Source: Dryocosmus kuriphilus (lineage: Eukaryota > Arthropoda > Insecta > Hymenoptera > Cynipidae). Taken from it: DNA of 64,000 nt. This document shows, in pieces, positions 21,186-33,434 of this stretch (the first letter of the stretch is position 1; the number at the start of each line of letters is the position of its first letter). The notes under the pieces were generated by a model, which searched no databases, was not told the DNA's origin, and saw only the letters and a program-made list of their open reading frames with translations. The translations under genes were made by a program, and so were the position numbers. The stretch spans positions 156,417,594 through 156,481,593 of the forward strand of contig CM076195.1 in NCBI GenBank assembly GCA_038277395.1, written 5' to 3'.

Positions 21186-23090
21186 TTCTCTTGCGTTTGA
21201 CCATTGCAGTGAATGGCCCCCGCTGGGGGTCCTCCCAATATTGTTGGGGTTCATTCTAAGTACGAAACGGTTCAGGAATTTCTTCCTCATCCTCGTGTTC
21301 GTCACCTTAAATAAAATTATGCATTAAAAATAGAAATAGAAAATTTCTGGAAAATAGTTTCAGATAATGTCCAAGGCTCATAAAGTGATGTGAGACACAT
21401 ATAAATATGTAATAAACATACGCGTATTATAAATATGATTCAACATAGAAAACTACATTTACCTGTTGATGATTTCTGCGGCTCCAACTTATTATCAATG
21501 TCGAGGTCATCGTCAGGATTGTCCAATACGATGTTACTACAAATCGTATCCTTAAAATTTGAACACAGCCTAGAGCAAAATAAGCCCGCCTTCTTACACG
21601 TACAGGCCTTACTGCTCCACCCTTTCTTGTATTTGCATGCAAAAATACTTAATAGTGTGTCGGCTACAGGTGGTAGAGTACACATGATGGTTTGTGGGCC
21701 GTTAGCTGCTTTTTGCCACCCAAAATTTTCAGGCTGTGTCTTGTGCCCAAGTCATATATAGTTGTATTTGCCGATAAACCTGCAGTAGATGTTGTTGGGC
21801 TGCATCTTGAGTTGGAGGGAGTGCTTCCAGGTGAGTTGATGACTTGAATACAGCACTCACGTACAGCTGGTATCTCATCTCGTTCAGAGTACTGTTGCCA
21901 TGCTGGTCACCGTAGGCAGCTGCTATGACCTTCTCCCCAATACTTAACATGATATCTAACTGGCAGTCTTGAAAGGGTGTTTTAAACGATTGTATGTGAC
22001 GAGAAATTTCCGGTTGTTTTTCGAGGACTTTCAACGACTTTGCCTTCCCTGGCCATATAGAGAGAAAGTTGTGTCGCATCCAGTGACTGCATGCAGAAAT
22101 AAAATGTTTTGAGATATCCTTTCGTGCACCAGTTTCTTTGGATGGTACCAGTATGACTGCGATTTTCCTCGCCCTAGTTTGAGCAAAAACACGTTCTCGG
22201 GGGCTGAAAGACCAACCAACAACACAATCAGATCAACATCTTCTCCAACAACAGTCACTGTCTGGTAGATTGGTGACATATCAATGGCTGTGGTGACAAT
22301 GAGCCTGTCGGCATCTTTTTCCGCTTGGTTGACCCGTATTTGGGCAGTATTCAGTGTTTCCATGAGAATTGTAATAAATCGACTTTTATTTTTTTCATTC
22401 ACCAGGAAATGTTCTTGGGAGACGTTGAGTGTCATGTCCTTATCAAACACCACTTCCACAGAATGCTTTCTGGTAGCCCTTATCAGTCGCTCCACCTGTT
22501 TCGTGCTGCTGGATGTTTCCGGATATCCCTCAATGATAGCAATTGGCTTGCTGTAGTGGCGTCTCAAGTAATCAATATACAAGTGGCAGATTTTGTTAAA
22601 AGTTTCGTTTTATGAACAAACTACCTTGTGTAGAAGAAAGCCTCCATATATCACATGTATCGTATCATTTGGTATTCCTGGCTCAGGCAAAGGATGGAAG
22701 GCTTTGTACAGACTTGACTTTGTACCTTTCCTCATCCTTCCTTCCTCAAACAATGATGTTGGGTAGGGGCTCAGTTCGTAATTTAAAAAATCCTTTAACT
22801 CCTCTTCAGATTGTTTGACGATGGTCATTCTGTAGTATAGTATGGTGGGATTGACAATGACCTCCTTGTCATGAACTTTAACGCCTGAGTGCATCACAGA
22901 GAGTGGTTTAACTCCCTCATTCCGCTTGAATTTCACTGTCTTGAAATCCTAACCAACAATACGAGCCACACTCTCTTCACCCAATTCTCTAGCTCGATGG
23001 CAATTGATTCTTTCATCACCCACAATCTCTGCGCTGATAGAGATTAACTCCTTTGTATCTGGAAAAAGATAGTGTCCCTCCAACCCGGTA
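21186..23090 (-). pseudogene. Broken Cys-rich transposon-type protein (GCDTT family)
   Basis: Four minus-strand frames belong to one protein: 22610-22936, 22031-22582, 21729-22079 and 21440-21685. In order they hold VIVNPTILYYRMTIV, then VVGEDVDLIVLLVGL, HAVTGCDTTFSLYGQG, QDCQLDIMLSIGEKVIAAAYG, and a Cys cluster (CKYKKGWSSKACTCKKAGLFCSRLCS, written here from its frame in short form: C-x8-C-x-C-x6-C). A good intron (donor at 21462, acceptor near 21305) links STG to an acidic DEHEDEEEIPEP last exon. One in-frame stop at 22610 and two frameshifts kill it. Proteins with this GEDVDLIVLL/AVTGCDTT pattern recur in many copies in insect and other animal genomes and are probably transposon- or virus-derived. 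The paired acidic residues suggest a nuclease-like fold, by inference only. Confidence 0.6.
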
Positions 23091-23109
23091 AAAATAAAAT
23101 TTCCTGTAG

Positions 23110-23650
23110 GATGCACAGACTCCGGGTAATCGTAAAAAAACTGGAAAACGTGCGATAATTTTGATGTTTTTGATGCATATCTTAAAACGCAGAAGGAAGC
23201 TAATACTTTCTCACTGAGATATGAATGTAAAAAGTGCCTCTACACCTCAAAATTAGGAATGACTTTACCCGAAAATTAATAAAATGGCTACCAAATTTTT
23301 GGGGAGATACGATATATCCTTAACGACAAAGTTTTCACTCGATTTAAGGATAGGATTTTTTTGTGAAAAAAAAGAATCTGGAACTTTTAAATTGATATTT
23401 CGAATAGTTTTTGAAATATCGATTTTTTTGGTCAAAATCTTTAATTTTTTCTAAACTTACATTGCACACAATTTGGGAATACGGATTCCGTTAGAATTTT
23501 TTGCAAGAAAAACGAATCTATATAGAAGGATATTAAGGATTACAAGGAATTTCAATAAATTCAAGGGATTTTACGGAAGTTTCTAGGGTTTTCCAAACGG
23601 ATTTTAATAGATTTTATTATATTTTCCAAAATTTAAGTGGCTTGTAAAGA
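23110..23650. other. AT-rich spacer, no gene
   Basis: The only recognisable item is an R1-type terminal hairpin remnant, 'tttctcactgagatatgaat', near 23208-23227. The rest is low-complexity AT-rich sequence with 'ggattttgaa'-like strings resembling 5050-5250. Confidence 0.4.
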
Positions 23651-24983
23651 CGAGGTCAGTCCGAAAAGTATCCGGAATACCTTTGCATTTCCGCGTCAGA
23701 CCGTTCGAGCGCCCTCTACCGGGTACAATTGCAAACTGCAACTCTTCAGGAACTCCCTCGATGCCACAGTTTTTGCCGAGACGCCTTAGTTCGCACACAG
23801 CGTGCATTTGTGTACGGAGTCTTTTTGGCATACGGCGGATTTGTTTATTGCTCAAAACGACCGAAAGAGTTGAACAACGAATTTGCATCAAGTTTTGATT
23901 TAAACTTGAAAAGAAGACTTGTGCGGAAACGGTTGAAACGATCCAAAAGGCCTTTGGAGATGACTGTATGCGTAAAAGCAAGATATATGAATGGTACAAG
24001 CGGTTTAAAGATGTCCGCCAATATTTTGAAAGTGATTTGCTCTTAGGCCGTCCTTCAAGCACAACAACACCTAAAAATATCGAGCTTGTGTGACTTGCAA
24101 TTAAAGAAGATCGCCGGTTGAATGTGCGCGAACTAGAATATGATTTTAGAATTCCGAAAACTAATGTTTGCGAAATTTTAACCGAGAAACTGGGAATGAC
24201 TCGTGGGGGTGCAAAATTCATTCCAAAATTTCTCACAGATGAGCAGGAAAAGCTTCGCTTTGAAGTCGCTCAGGACAACCTGGAAATGGTTTTTGATGAT
24301 GAAAATGTACTCAGAAAGATTATCACTGTTGATGAATTGTGGGTTTATGGTTATGATCCCGAAACAAAACAACAGTCTTCATAGTGGAAGCTTCCATCCG
24401 AACCACGACCGAAAAAAAGCACATCAAGTTGGAGCAATATCAAATGTCGATTGTTTATTTCGATTATGAAGGTGTTGTGCACCACGAATACGCTCCTACA
24501 GGTCACACAATCAATAAAGAATCTTATCGTGAAGTTCTGAAAAGATTGCGTGAAGCAATCAGAAGGAAACGACCTCAGTTATGGTCAAGCGGTGACTGAC
24601 TTCTTCAACACGATAATACGCCAGCCAATTCATCGAACTTTGTGCAGCAGTATTTGACAAAGCACAAAGTTTTACAGCTTTGCCAGCCTCCGTACAGTCC
24701 CGACATAGCTCCCTGTGACTTTTGGCTATTTCAAAAATTGAGAACTCCACTCAAAGGATACCGGTTTGACGACATAGAGTTGATTCAGGCAAATGCGACG
24801 AGTGCCCTAAAGGATATTTCTAAAACTCACTTCCAGGACTGCTTCAGGAAGTGGAAACACTACTGGGAGCGCGTCGTTCAATCAAATGGGGACTACTTTA
24901 AGGGATGTCACTCGCCCGATGACGAAGACTAACACTAGAGTGGAGGTATGGAGGTATTCCGGATACTTTTCGGACAGAGCTCG
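23651..24983 (+). mobile_element. Second mariner, 1333 bp
   Basis: TIRs are cgaggtcagtccgaaaagta at left and the complement of tacttttcggacagagctcg at right. TA follows the right end; the left TA has become GA. The transposase is in three broken pieces: a degraded N-terminus (23880-24060), 24118-24384 (LGMTRGGAKFIPKFLTDEQ, VDELWVYGYDPETKQQSS), and 24642-24932 (PYSPDIAPCDFWLFQKLRTP, ending NGDYFKGC). Stops fall at about 24092 and 24382, and there are several frameshifts. The first catalytic box has Leu for Ser (DELWVYG). It is the same kind of mariner as the copy at 18239 but clearly a different lineage by TIR. Confidence 0.9.
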
Positions 24984-25180
24984 TATTTCCCAATTATATT
25001 TTGTGGTTAATGATTCAAAAACAACGTCTTCCTAATTATGTTCAAATTCTGTGTGTGAAAAGACTCATGGGACAAACACATAGCTCTGTCAACCAACCCC
25101 TTAATTACCGCGATTTAATTTTGTATAGAATGTTCAGAAAAAAGCTTCAAAATTCTACCAGAATAGGTACTTTTTCTAAA

Positions 25181-27110
25181 TTAGTTACTAATAATACACC
25201 CATCTGGAAGTCTTCTTATCTGTAAGTCCAAAAAACTAATTACGTTAATGTGCTCGATCTCACAATTGAGTTGAAGTTTCAGATGAAAACTGTTAAAGGC
25301 CCCAACCACCAACTCTACCTTATTTAAAGGAACGCACAAGAAAGTATCAACTACATAACGAGAGTAAAAAAGAAGATCAAAATCCAACGTTTGAAAAGCG
25401 AAATTCTCCAAATCTTGCATTACAATTTAAGTACCAAACTTTTGTTTATAAAAGACTCCATTGAATTTAAAATAAACGGAATTCATGATAAAATCTATCC
25501 CCTTTCTGTTTTTGATTCAATCTAGTGCGTACTTTAATTTTATCCCATCTAGTAACCATAGCTATTTTAACTAAATCCAAAGGTATGTTTGGAAACATTT
25601 CCACAGCATCCAAAGAAATCATGACATATACATACGAAACCTTTTTTTGTGTTATAAATTTTGGAAATCCCATCTATTCTTTATCCTATAATTTGACACA
25701 TCAATGGAGTCTTTGACAGTCAAATTGAAATTTTGTTCTAAAAATTTAGTCGGAGTGTTAATGGTCGAAGCAATTAATCTCGAAGGATGATTCTCCATAT
25801 GAATCTTCCTCAAGCCATAGCATCTAGTAAGAACCGAATACTGAGTATTGACATCTTTCCATCTAATGTCTTTTCCCAGAAGCCCAGCCAATCTCCAATT
25901 ATTCAGCAATCTAAAACTATTATTTTTTAACCTTTTAATTGGATTTTCATTTCTTATTTCAAATTACTCTTCATCAGGAAGCAAACGTTCCATGTCCCTC
26001 ACATATTCCGATTTCTTCATGCAAACAGTGATGTTACCCTTGAAAGCATTCATAGAAATCAAATCCGGGCTTTTCTTAAGAAAGTGTATAGCTATCAAGA
26101 GGCCTTTAGCAACCTTTCGATCAAAAACGCTAATGTATAAACCCTGATTATCAACAAAGTTTTTGGAAAGATGTAAGACTTAGTTCCTGAAATCCTGCTG
26201 ATCTATGTAATTTTGAAGGATGATTCTCCTTATGAATCTTCCTCAAGCCATAGCATCTAGCAAGAACCGAATACTGAGTATTGATATCTTTCCATCTAAT
26301 TTATTTTCCCAGAAGCCCAGCCAATCTCCAATTATTCAGCAATCTAAAGCTACTATTTTTTAGCATTTTAACTGGATTTTCATTTCTTATTTCAAATTAC
26401 TCTTCATTAGGAAGCAAACGTTCCATGTCTCTCACATATTCCGATTTCTTCATGCAAACAGTGATGTTACCTTTGAGAGCATTCATACAAATCAGATCCG
26501 GGCTTTTCTTAAGATAGTGTTTAGCTATCAAGAGGCCTTTAGCAACCTTTCGATCAAAAACGCTAATGTATAAACCCTGATTATCAACAAAGCTTTTGGA
26601 AAGATGTAGGACTTAGTTCCTGAAATCCTGCTGATCTAATATTGGTAGATTGTGCATGCCCGCTTCAACGTCTTTAAACATTTCTATCAGTTTCTTCGAC
26701 TTACTTTTACTTGCACAGTTGCTGAAGCCTCCACCCAATCTCAAAATATCTTGCACTGAGCCAGGAATCTGAACACCTGACAAATTCACAATCCAAGGAT
26801 GCGTCTCTCCTTCTTCAAAAATTTTGCGTAAATTTAAATTTCTTTCTTGAACATTAGTTTGATTTTCAATCAATTTAAAGAGCTTGTTTTCATGTTTTTT
26901 ATCATTATTCAAAAACGTATCATTAAGGAAAATCTGATATTTTAGAAGATCAACAATCTCATTTTCTGTCAAACAAAATTTCAATTCCTTTCTCAATTTG
27001 AAAATCTTAGATTTAAAAAAATTAACATTGTTAGAAAGATCCTTGATGAGTAAATTCAGCATTGAAATTTTAAACTTACTTAAAGTCTCTTTTAATTTTC
27101 TCTTATAATT
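25181..27110 (-). pseudogene. Penelope-like element, degraded, with internal duplication
   Basis: Minus-strand pieces in element order: 26613-27110 (NLSGVQIPGSVQDILRLGGGF, a typical N-terminal motif before the reverse transcriptase), 25652-25909 (YSVLTRCYGLRKIHMENHPSR), 25467-25673 (ISLDAVEMFPNIPLDLV, first palm motif) and 25181-25420 (FYSRYVVDTFLCVPLNKVE, where the usual YVDD has become YVVD). Stops and frameshifts are abundant. The endonuclease end is missing on the left. At the right, the element starts inside the transposase gene at 27092-29161, so it inserted there or recombined into it. Motif style differs from the copies at 33435 and 58024, so it is a separate lineage. Confidence 0.8.
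25781..26640 (+). repeat. Direct tandem duplication of ~430 bp inside the Penelope copy
   Basis: The string 'gaaggatgattctcc-tatga' starts at 25781 and again at about 26215. The two segments stay nearly identical through 'tcatgcaaacagtgatgtta' and end at 'gacttagttcctgaaatcct' (about 26175 and 26610). They differ at a handful of bases, so the duplication is fairly recent but not brand new. Confidence 0.9.
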
Positions 27111-29161
27111 TTTGACAGGTATCGAGCATGAGATAAAAAATAAATTACTGCAGCTACATGTGAACAGCAGCCAACGGTTCTCATTCCATTTGCACATTCG
27201 CAGTAGTATCTTTTGATTCCACCAGATCCTATTGAATTAGGGTTATATTCTATGTAGCATTTATACTTTCTTGCTGACATGTGGCGAGAACGAACTTGAT
27301 TTTTTATTATACTAACTGATTCCCGCAGATAATCAATATTCACTTGACCTTCCTCATCAATTAATTCAGCCAAATAAGAAATTGCTTGACCCAGTTGATG
27401 CGTCCCAGTGAACAAAATTTTCAACTCATTTTCTGTCAATTCTGGAAAATCTAAGACATCTGTCGAACTTAGTTTCATGAATTTTGTTTTTCGTCTACTC
27501 CATCTTCCAGTTTCTGCTTCCTCCGCCAAGCTGTTGTCCGTGTATTTATGTCTTTTTTAAAAAGTAACTACTTCTTCACTACTAGAGATACTAGAGACGA
27601 ATCTCTTTTCGAATAAATTAATAAGAAAGCATGCTATGCGACAGTATGTTCCTGCATGTGGCCCTATTTTATTGTCGAATTGATTATGTAAAAGTTTGAA
27701 TTTTTGGCTGATAACACCATGCACTACTTCAACGAGCCAACGTACCATTGTAACCAAACGTGAGTGAATTGCCTCGGTGGCTGTTAGCTGTTTTCGTTGA
27801 CCCTTCATCGAAGGCATAAGCCCCTCATATCCCATTTCAGATAATTTAGGAGTAACATCTCTGAAACCTCTATTCAAAAAAAAAATTGATCACCTGGTCT
27901 CAAAAGAGTGACTAAGCCTTCAGTATCATTGAGAATTCCTTCAAGTGTTCTTGCATCATTATCATTCGCATGGTAAGGCCCCAACATATCGACTATGTAT
28001 CCATTTGCTGTGCAAATTGTAAACGGTTCGCATAAAGATGCCTTTTTTTGCCCTGAGTAAGATTTACGTTGATACTCGTTATTAGTACTTTTCTCATGCT
28101 TAAGATATGTACCATCACACACTAAAGCCAGTTGACCATCGTTCACATCATGCAATAATTTTGCGACTGAGGCTGTGTGATTTTCAATTAAATACTGTCG
28201 GTTCGCCGCTTTTATGCCAAAACGAGGTGGCAGCACATCTCTCTCAAATGACTGCAATACTGGAGCTGTGAAATTTGATACTTGTTGAGGACGTTCCAAA
28301 CCGAGGACAGAACAAACGACGTTGTTAGAGTTGCCTGTTCGCATTTTTAATAAAAATACGACAATGGCCTGAGTGATATTTCGAGAATCTGAATTTCGAA
28401 GTGATGTCATCCTTTCTCTCGCAGTACGAGGAGATTTTCCCATGTCAAACTTGTGAAAATGATAAGACGAATTTCAGGTCAAGAAAAATCTCCAATTTTA
28501 TCAGTGAGCTCTTTATCAACATCTATTCTGAGCTTTTGTAAGAGACTAGAGGCATCTGGAACTTTGATACTGCTATAATTGGATACTGTTGTAGTATTAT
28601 TCATATCTTCCTCATAGAAACGTTTTTTAATCAGATGTTCTTTGCAACATAGATTACCAGCGGGAACGAAAATATTCCTTACTGTAAAAACCTGCAGCCG
28701 GGCTCCGAATGGCACTGTGACAAGATTATGACATGTTTTGCACAGACAGCAATATTTGTGTGTAGCAACACATCTGGGTATGGGTAAATCCACTTTGTCT
28801 TCCTTTACTATCTGTTTTTCAAAAAATACTACAGGAGCATCTCCAGGATCAGTTTGTTGAGATAAAGCAGCAAAAGAAGAGGAAGATGGTTGACTAAGAG
28901 ATTGGGATGCTGTGCTTCAGATGTATTTGCTGTAACTGGATCAACTCTTTTTTTCAGACTACTTTTCATTAATGAATAAACCGCGTGACAATTTTTACAT
29001 AAAGAATCTCCAATATTAGCATCAATATTAAAGCATCGTTTTAAATCATCAGCTACAGTTTCTGATTGAACATATCTTTTATATCCACTTACTTTTCTGT
29101 CTTTTAAATTATATTTAATGCAATTTTTGTATCGTCGTATCTTTTTTGTCGTGGAAGGCAT
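27092..29161 (-). pseudogene. ISL2EU/Harbinger-like DDE transposase, broken
   Basis: Five minus-strand frames form one protein. 28829-29161 starts MPSTTKKIRRYK and holds a Cys pair (CKNCHAVY). 28479-28793 has more Cys pairs (CCLCKTCHNLV). 27874-28443 carries LALVCDGTYLKHEKS (first Asp) and GYIVDMLGPYHANDNDARTL (second Asp). 27557-27877 carries NRGFRDV and LVTMVRWLVEVVHG (Glu). 27092-27529 ends in a SWIM-like zinc finger (YYCECANGMRTVGCCSH). The DGTY, GPY-ND and RWLVE boxes match DDE transposases of the ISL2EU/PIF-Harbinger group. At least two frameshifts or stops separate the pieces, and the C-terminus is replaced by the Penelope sequence at about 27110. TIRs were not found. Confidence 0.75.
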
Positions 29162-29660
29162 AGCGAACCTGAAAGTAAATAGAAATTATCAATATTAAAT
29201 ATGCCTAGCTTCTCGTAGAAGCAAATAAAAAAAGTGACGTTATTTTTGTTAAGAAACTAGTTTCTCGACGAAAATTGTTTAAAATAAACCATATTAGTAA
29301 AATAGTATAAAATTATGTTGATACATAAATGAGATATGGTATAAAATATACCAAAACATTGTACAATTGATATATGTTGAATTTTTTTGAGACAATGTTT
29401 AATTTAATTTAATATAAATGAATTCTGATGAACTTGAAAAGCAAAATCATGTGAAGTGTTTCTAATTGATGTATTGTTAAGAATTATGCATAGAATCCAG
29501 TATCATAGCTTTTGTCTGACTAAAACAGTAATGTTAGGAACAGCAAGGTTTTGTATCTTTACGAAAAACGAACCAATATACTCCAAAGAAGTTCATCAGA
29601 AAGCTTGATTCAAAAATGTTTACCAAGTTTATGTTTAAACAGTTTTATATTTTTGCATCT
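29162..29660. other. AT-rich spacer, nothing recognised
   Basis: No frame of note, no repeat match elsewhere in the window and no transposon end could be identified upstream of the broken transposase start. Confidence 0.4.
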
Positions 29661-29669
29661 GCTACGGTT

Positions 29670-32560
29670 CGCGACGTAATATAATAAATTGACGGCCGGG
29701 ATGAAAGAACCGGGCGAAAGCTCGAAATGGGTAAAATAATTGTCCAAGCCGAGAAAGTATGGATGGATTTTTTCTTTCGAAAATCAATGTTTAATATATT
29801 TGAAAATATAAAGAATTGAAAACTGCATCTTTTCTTCATATGAGGTTTTTTGGTTGCATTGCTTGTTTTGTTTAAAAAAAATATAATGTTACTTAAAGAA
29901 TTAGGGAAAAATTCCATCAACGACAACTTCCAGACAAATTATTAAATAATTAATAATTTTGAAAGAAAAAATGACTCTCTGGAAGTTGTCGTTGATGGAA
30001 TTTTTCCCTTATTCTTTAACTATTATCCCAGACGTTAAAATGAACGTTTGAATTTTAACTTCTTAATTCAATTAACATCAAATATTGTATAATGTTACTT
30101 TTTTCGCAGTTTTTTAAATTGAAAAATCGTCTTTTTTTAGAATAAACTCGCGATAACGTGGCCAATTTTTGATAAAACTGGAAATATTTTTTTTTGAACT
30201 TGTAGAGGAGTTTTTGGCTCCCGTTGATGTAGGTGAACGTTTCATAAACATTGTCGTTGCTTATAATAATTTAATTCAAAGAAATTACCATGTTTTCTGA
30301 TCTTCTACTGTTACAACTTTTCGTATGAATTGGAGTACGAAAAAATCGTAAAGACAGATACGCAAAGCAGTGTTGGGAGAAGTTTTTCATCCAGCAATAT
30401 GTTTGTTGGTCGAGAATTAAAAAAAATACGACGAGTTGAAGTGAAAAGCGCTCGCCGCTCAAACCGATTTCTGCGCGACTTTCCAATAAGAACTTGAGAC
30501 GATAATTCTCACGAATCAAGAGGACTACTCTTGGAACTATTTTTCTTTTTTTTTTTTTTTAATAAAAACAAAACATCTTTTAGAATAAAGAAAACGCAGA
30601 TCAAGAAAAACATGTAACATTTCGGTTAATTTTGTATGTTAAAAATTGGAGTAATCCCATTTTTCCTCTCCTTTTTCCTTTGAGCGTGAATTATTAATCC
30701 ATAAGATAATTAACAATTTTCAAAAAAATGAAGGAAAATGTTAAAAAATATATAATTGGTCTAGACGGTCGATTAAAAAACTCATAATAAAATAAAAGAG
30801 TAGTCCATTAAAACTCCATTTATTATTGACAACGTTTCGGCCGAAATCATGTTGGCCTTTCTCAAGTCTAAAAATTCTAAAATACAAAAAGAGGTTACGA
30901 ATTTAACAGCAAAAAGAAACAAATAAAAGGACCAAAAGAAAACACAAACCTGTCGAAAATAAAAAGGAAACGTTGTTGAACGAGTCCAATCCTTTGCCTC
31001 AATCATAGATGGTCAAAAATTTAGAGTAATATGAGACATTACAATGTTTTCCCTTAATTATATATAATGACCATAATGTGAATATTAAAACTTAGTCGCT
31101 CCCAAAAATTTTGAGAGACTAAGAACTTAAGTAAAAAATTACATTTTTGTAAATAAAAGAACTTATGTTATGGAACGGAGTACATTGAAGAAAGAGCATT
31201 AAAATCCGGTGACATGTGGTATAAAACTATATTACATGCTCAATGAAAAATATGGTTTACCTATTCAATACAGATGAGGAGGCGGGAAATTTGAACAGTG
31301 AAAATGTTAAATTCGTAACCTCTATTTGTATTTTAGAATTTTTAGACTTGAAAAAGGCCAACATGGTTTCGGCCGAAACGTTGTCAATAATAAATAGAGT
31401 TTTAATGGACTACTCTTTTATTTTATTATGAGTTTTTTTAATCGACCGTCTAGACCAATTATATATTTTTTAACATTTTCCTTCATTTTTTGGAAAATTA
31501 TTAATTATCTTATGTCTGTTAATTATTTGAGTCAGTCTGGAAAGGATTTTTACGAAAAATTCTTCCAAAACATAGTTGTACCTAAGAAATTCGAAAGATA
31601 TTAGATAACAAAGGTTGAAATAAAAAACAGTAAAATGAGAATAGTCGACTTTTTTCAAGTAGCATAAATATGAAATATAATGAGTGTTAATTCTTGACTA
31701 TCTAAACGCGCATCAAATTCTGAGAAAAAAAGGAAGTTTAAATTCCAAGAAACAATATTGAAATGCTTGACATAAAGACGGGAGAAATCAAAGATTACTA
31801 CTGACTCTTCGAAAAATTCTTGGGTTTTCCGAATAGTAATAAAATGTTTCTGGGTTATTAATCTACATTTTTTAAAAATAAAACGGGTTTTCGTCTTAAA
31901 AAATGATTCGTTTTTTTATTAAAAAAAAAAAGAAAAATCTTTGGTTTCAAGAGTGACCTCTTGATTCGTGAGAACTCTCGCCTCAGATTCTTACTGGAAA
32001 GTCGCGCGGAAATCGATTCGAGCGGCGATCGCTTTTCATTTCAACTCGTCGTATTTTTTTTAAAATTTTTGACTAAACAAAATATTGCTTATTCAAAAGC
32101 TTCTCCCAATATTGCTTTACGTATCTGTCTTCACGATTTTTTCGTACTCCAATTCGTACGAAAAATTGTTACAGCAGAAGCTCAGAAAACACGGTCATTT
32201 CTTTGGATTAAATTATTATAAGCAAATGCAATGTCAATGAAATGTTAACCTACATTAAAGGAAGCGGTAAAAACTTCTCTACAAGTTGAAAAAAAAAATT
32301 TCCAATTTTATCAAAAATTAGCACGTTATCGCGAGTTGATTCTAAAAACACGAGTTTTCAATGAAAAAAAACTGCAAAAAAAGTAACATTTAAATTTTTT
32401 TAACAAAACAAGCAATGCAAACAAAAAACACCATGTGAAGAAAAGATGCAGTTTTCAATTATTTATATTTTCAAATATTTTAAACATTCATTTTCGAAAA
32501 AAAATTTGCGTTTGCCCGGTTCTTGCATCGCGGCCGTCACTTTTAGAATTCCTTTAACGC
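29670..32560. repeat. 2.9 kb complex inverted repeat with Penelope-like centre
   Basis: Outer arms pair 29670-30500 with 31950-32545: 'gaaaagatgcagttttcaat' on one side, its complement on the other, and 'cgtacgaaaa' type blocks. Inner arms pair 30690-30960 with 31290-31510: 'aattggtctagacggtcgat' against its complement, and 'ggccaacatgg-ttcggccga' blocks. The inner arms carry the 'ggccgaaacgtt' motif found at Penelope LTR-like ends, so the centre is probably two inverted terminal copies. Short frames here (such as 30782-31006) are the same sequence read on both sides and are not genes. Confidence 0.82.
29903..30012. repeat. Perfect hairpin inside the left arm
   Basis: The 32-base block starting 'gggaaaaattccatcaacga' (29905) is repeated in reverse complement ending at about 30009, with ~45 bp of AT-rich loop. 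The pairing extends, with mismatches, through flanking 'taaagaatta'. The right arm (about 32385-32400) lacks it, so it is a later insertion of a small foldback element. Confidence 0.85.
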
Positions 32561-32869
32561 AAAAAAAAAATATATATAGGGTAAAAATCAATTCAAAAAA
32601 TATATAAAATAACAATAAAAGAAATACTTACATATTCAATGGATGTAGGAGCTCAACTTGAAAAGAAATCTCGAACTATTAATATCAGTATTGCAATTAT
32701 CTGCTGTTTATATTGAACAGTATTGAAATAAATACTAATATTCTTATGTCGGCTGTGTATATCTAAAAATTGTAAGTAAAATTTCGTCAGTCTTTCAGCC
32801 AATTTATTGTAGAATGTAGAATAAATCAAACGAAGACATGATGAAAAAAATCCAATTTAATAGTCAAAA

Positions 32870-33434
32870 ATGTCCTTGACAAATTTCTTCAACGTTTCGA
32901 CACACATTGCGGGTCATCTCAGGAAGATTTAAAAGATTAATAATATCTACAAAAGAATAAAAGGAAAAAATTCGTAGTAATAATCGAAGAAAAAAATGGA
33001 TACAGAATTTGGAAAAAACTTTATAAACATACCTGAAGATATTAAAGCATTGTTTGTTGCAAAAATCGAAAGAATGAGGATTTAACCTCAAATAACTCAA
33101 GAAACATATCGATGTACAAAGAGTAGTCGTATTAAAACTCAACTGATATGACAAGTCACTGATTAAGAAAAATTTTGTTGTTGTTTTAATTCCGAGCAAA
33201 AACAATGGCTCTGAATCATTTTAAGTGAAAATTCACATTTTTTGAAAGATGTATTTTGGAGAATGACGTGAATGGACAGAGGACAAACGACATACTGAAG
33301 CGAAAAACGGAGTTTACTATAGAGATGCTTGTCGATGGTTTAAATCTCAAATGAGGATTAGCGCGCCAAAATCAAAGTAGTTTGAAAAAAGCAAAATCAA
33401 AAAAAATTTATTTTGTGTTTAATGCAAGATACAA
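32870..33434 (-). other. 3' region of the Penelope-like element at 33435
   Basis: This lies beyond the stop codon of the endonuclease on the minus strand. It contains the 'gacccgcaatgtgtgtcgaa' block at about 32888-32912 (minus), matching the hammerhead-like site of other copies. It is otherwise AT-rich. Confidence 0.5.
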
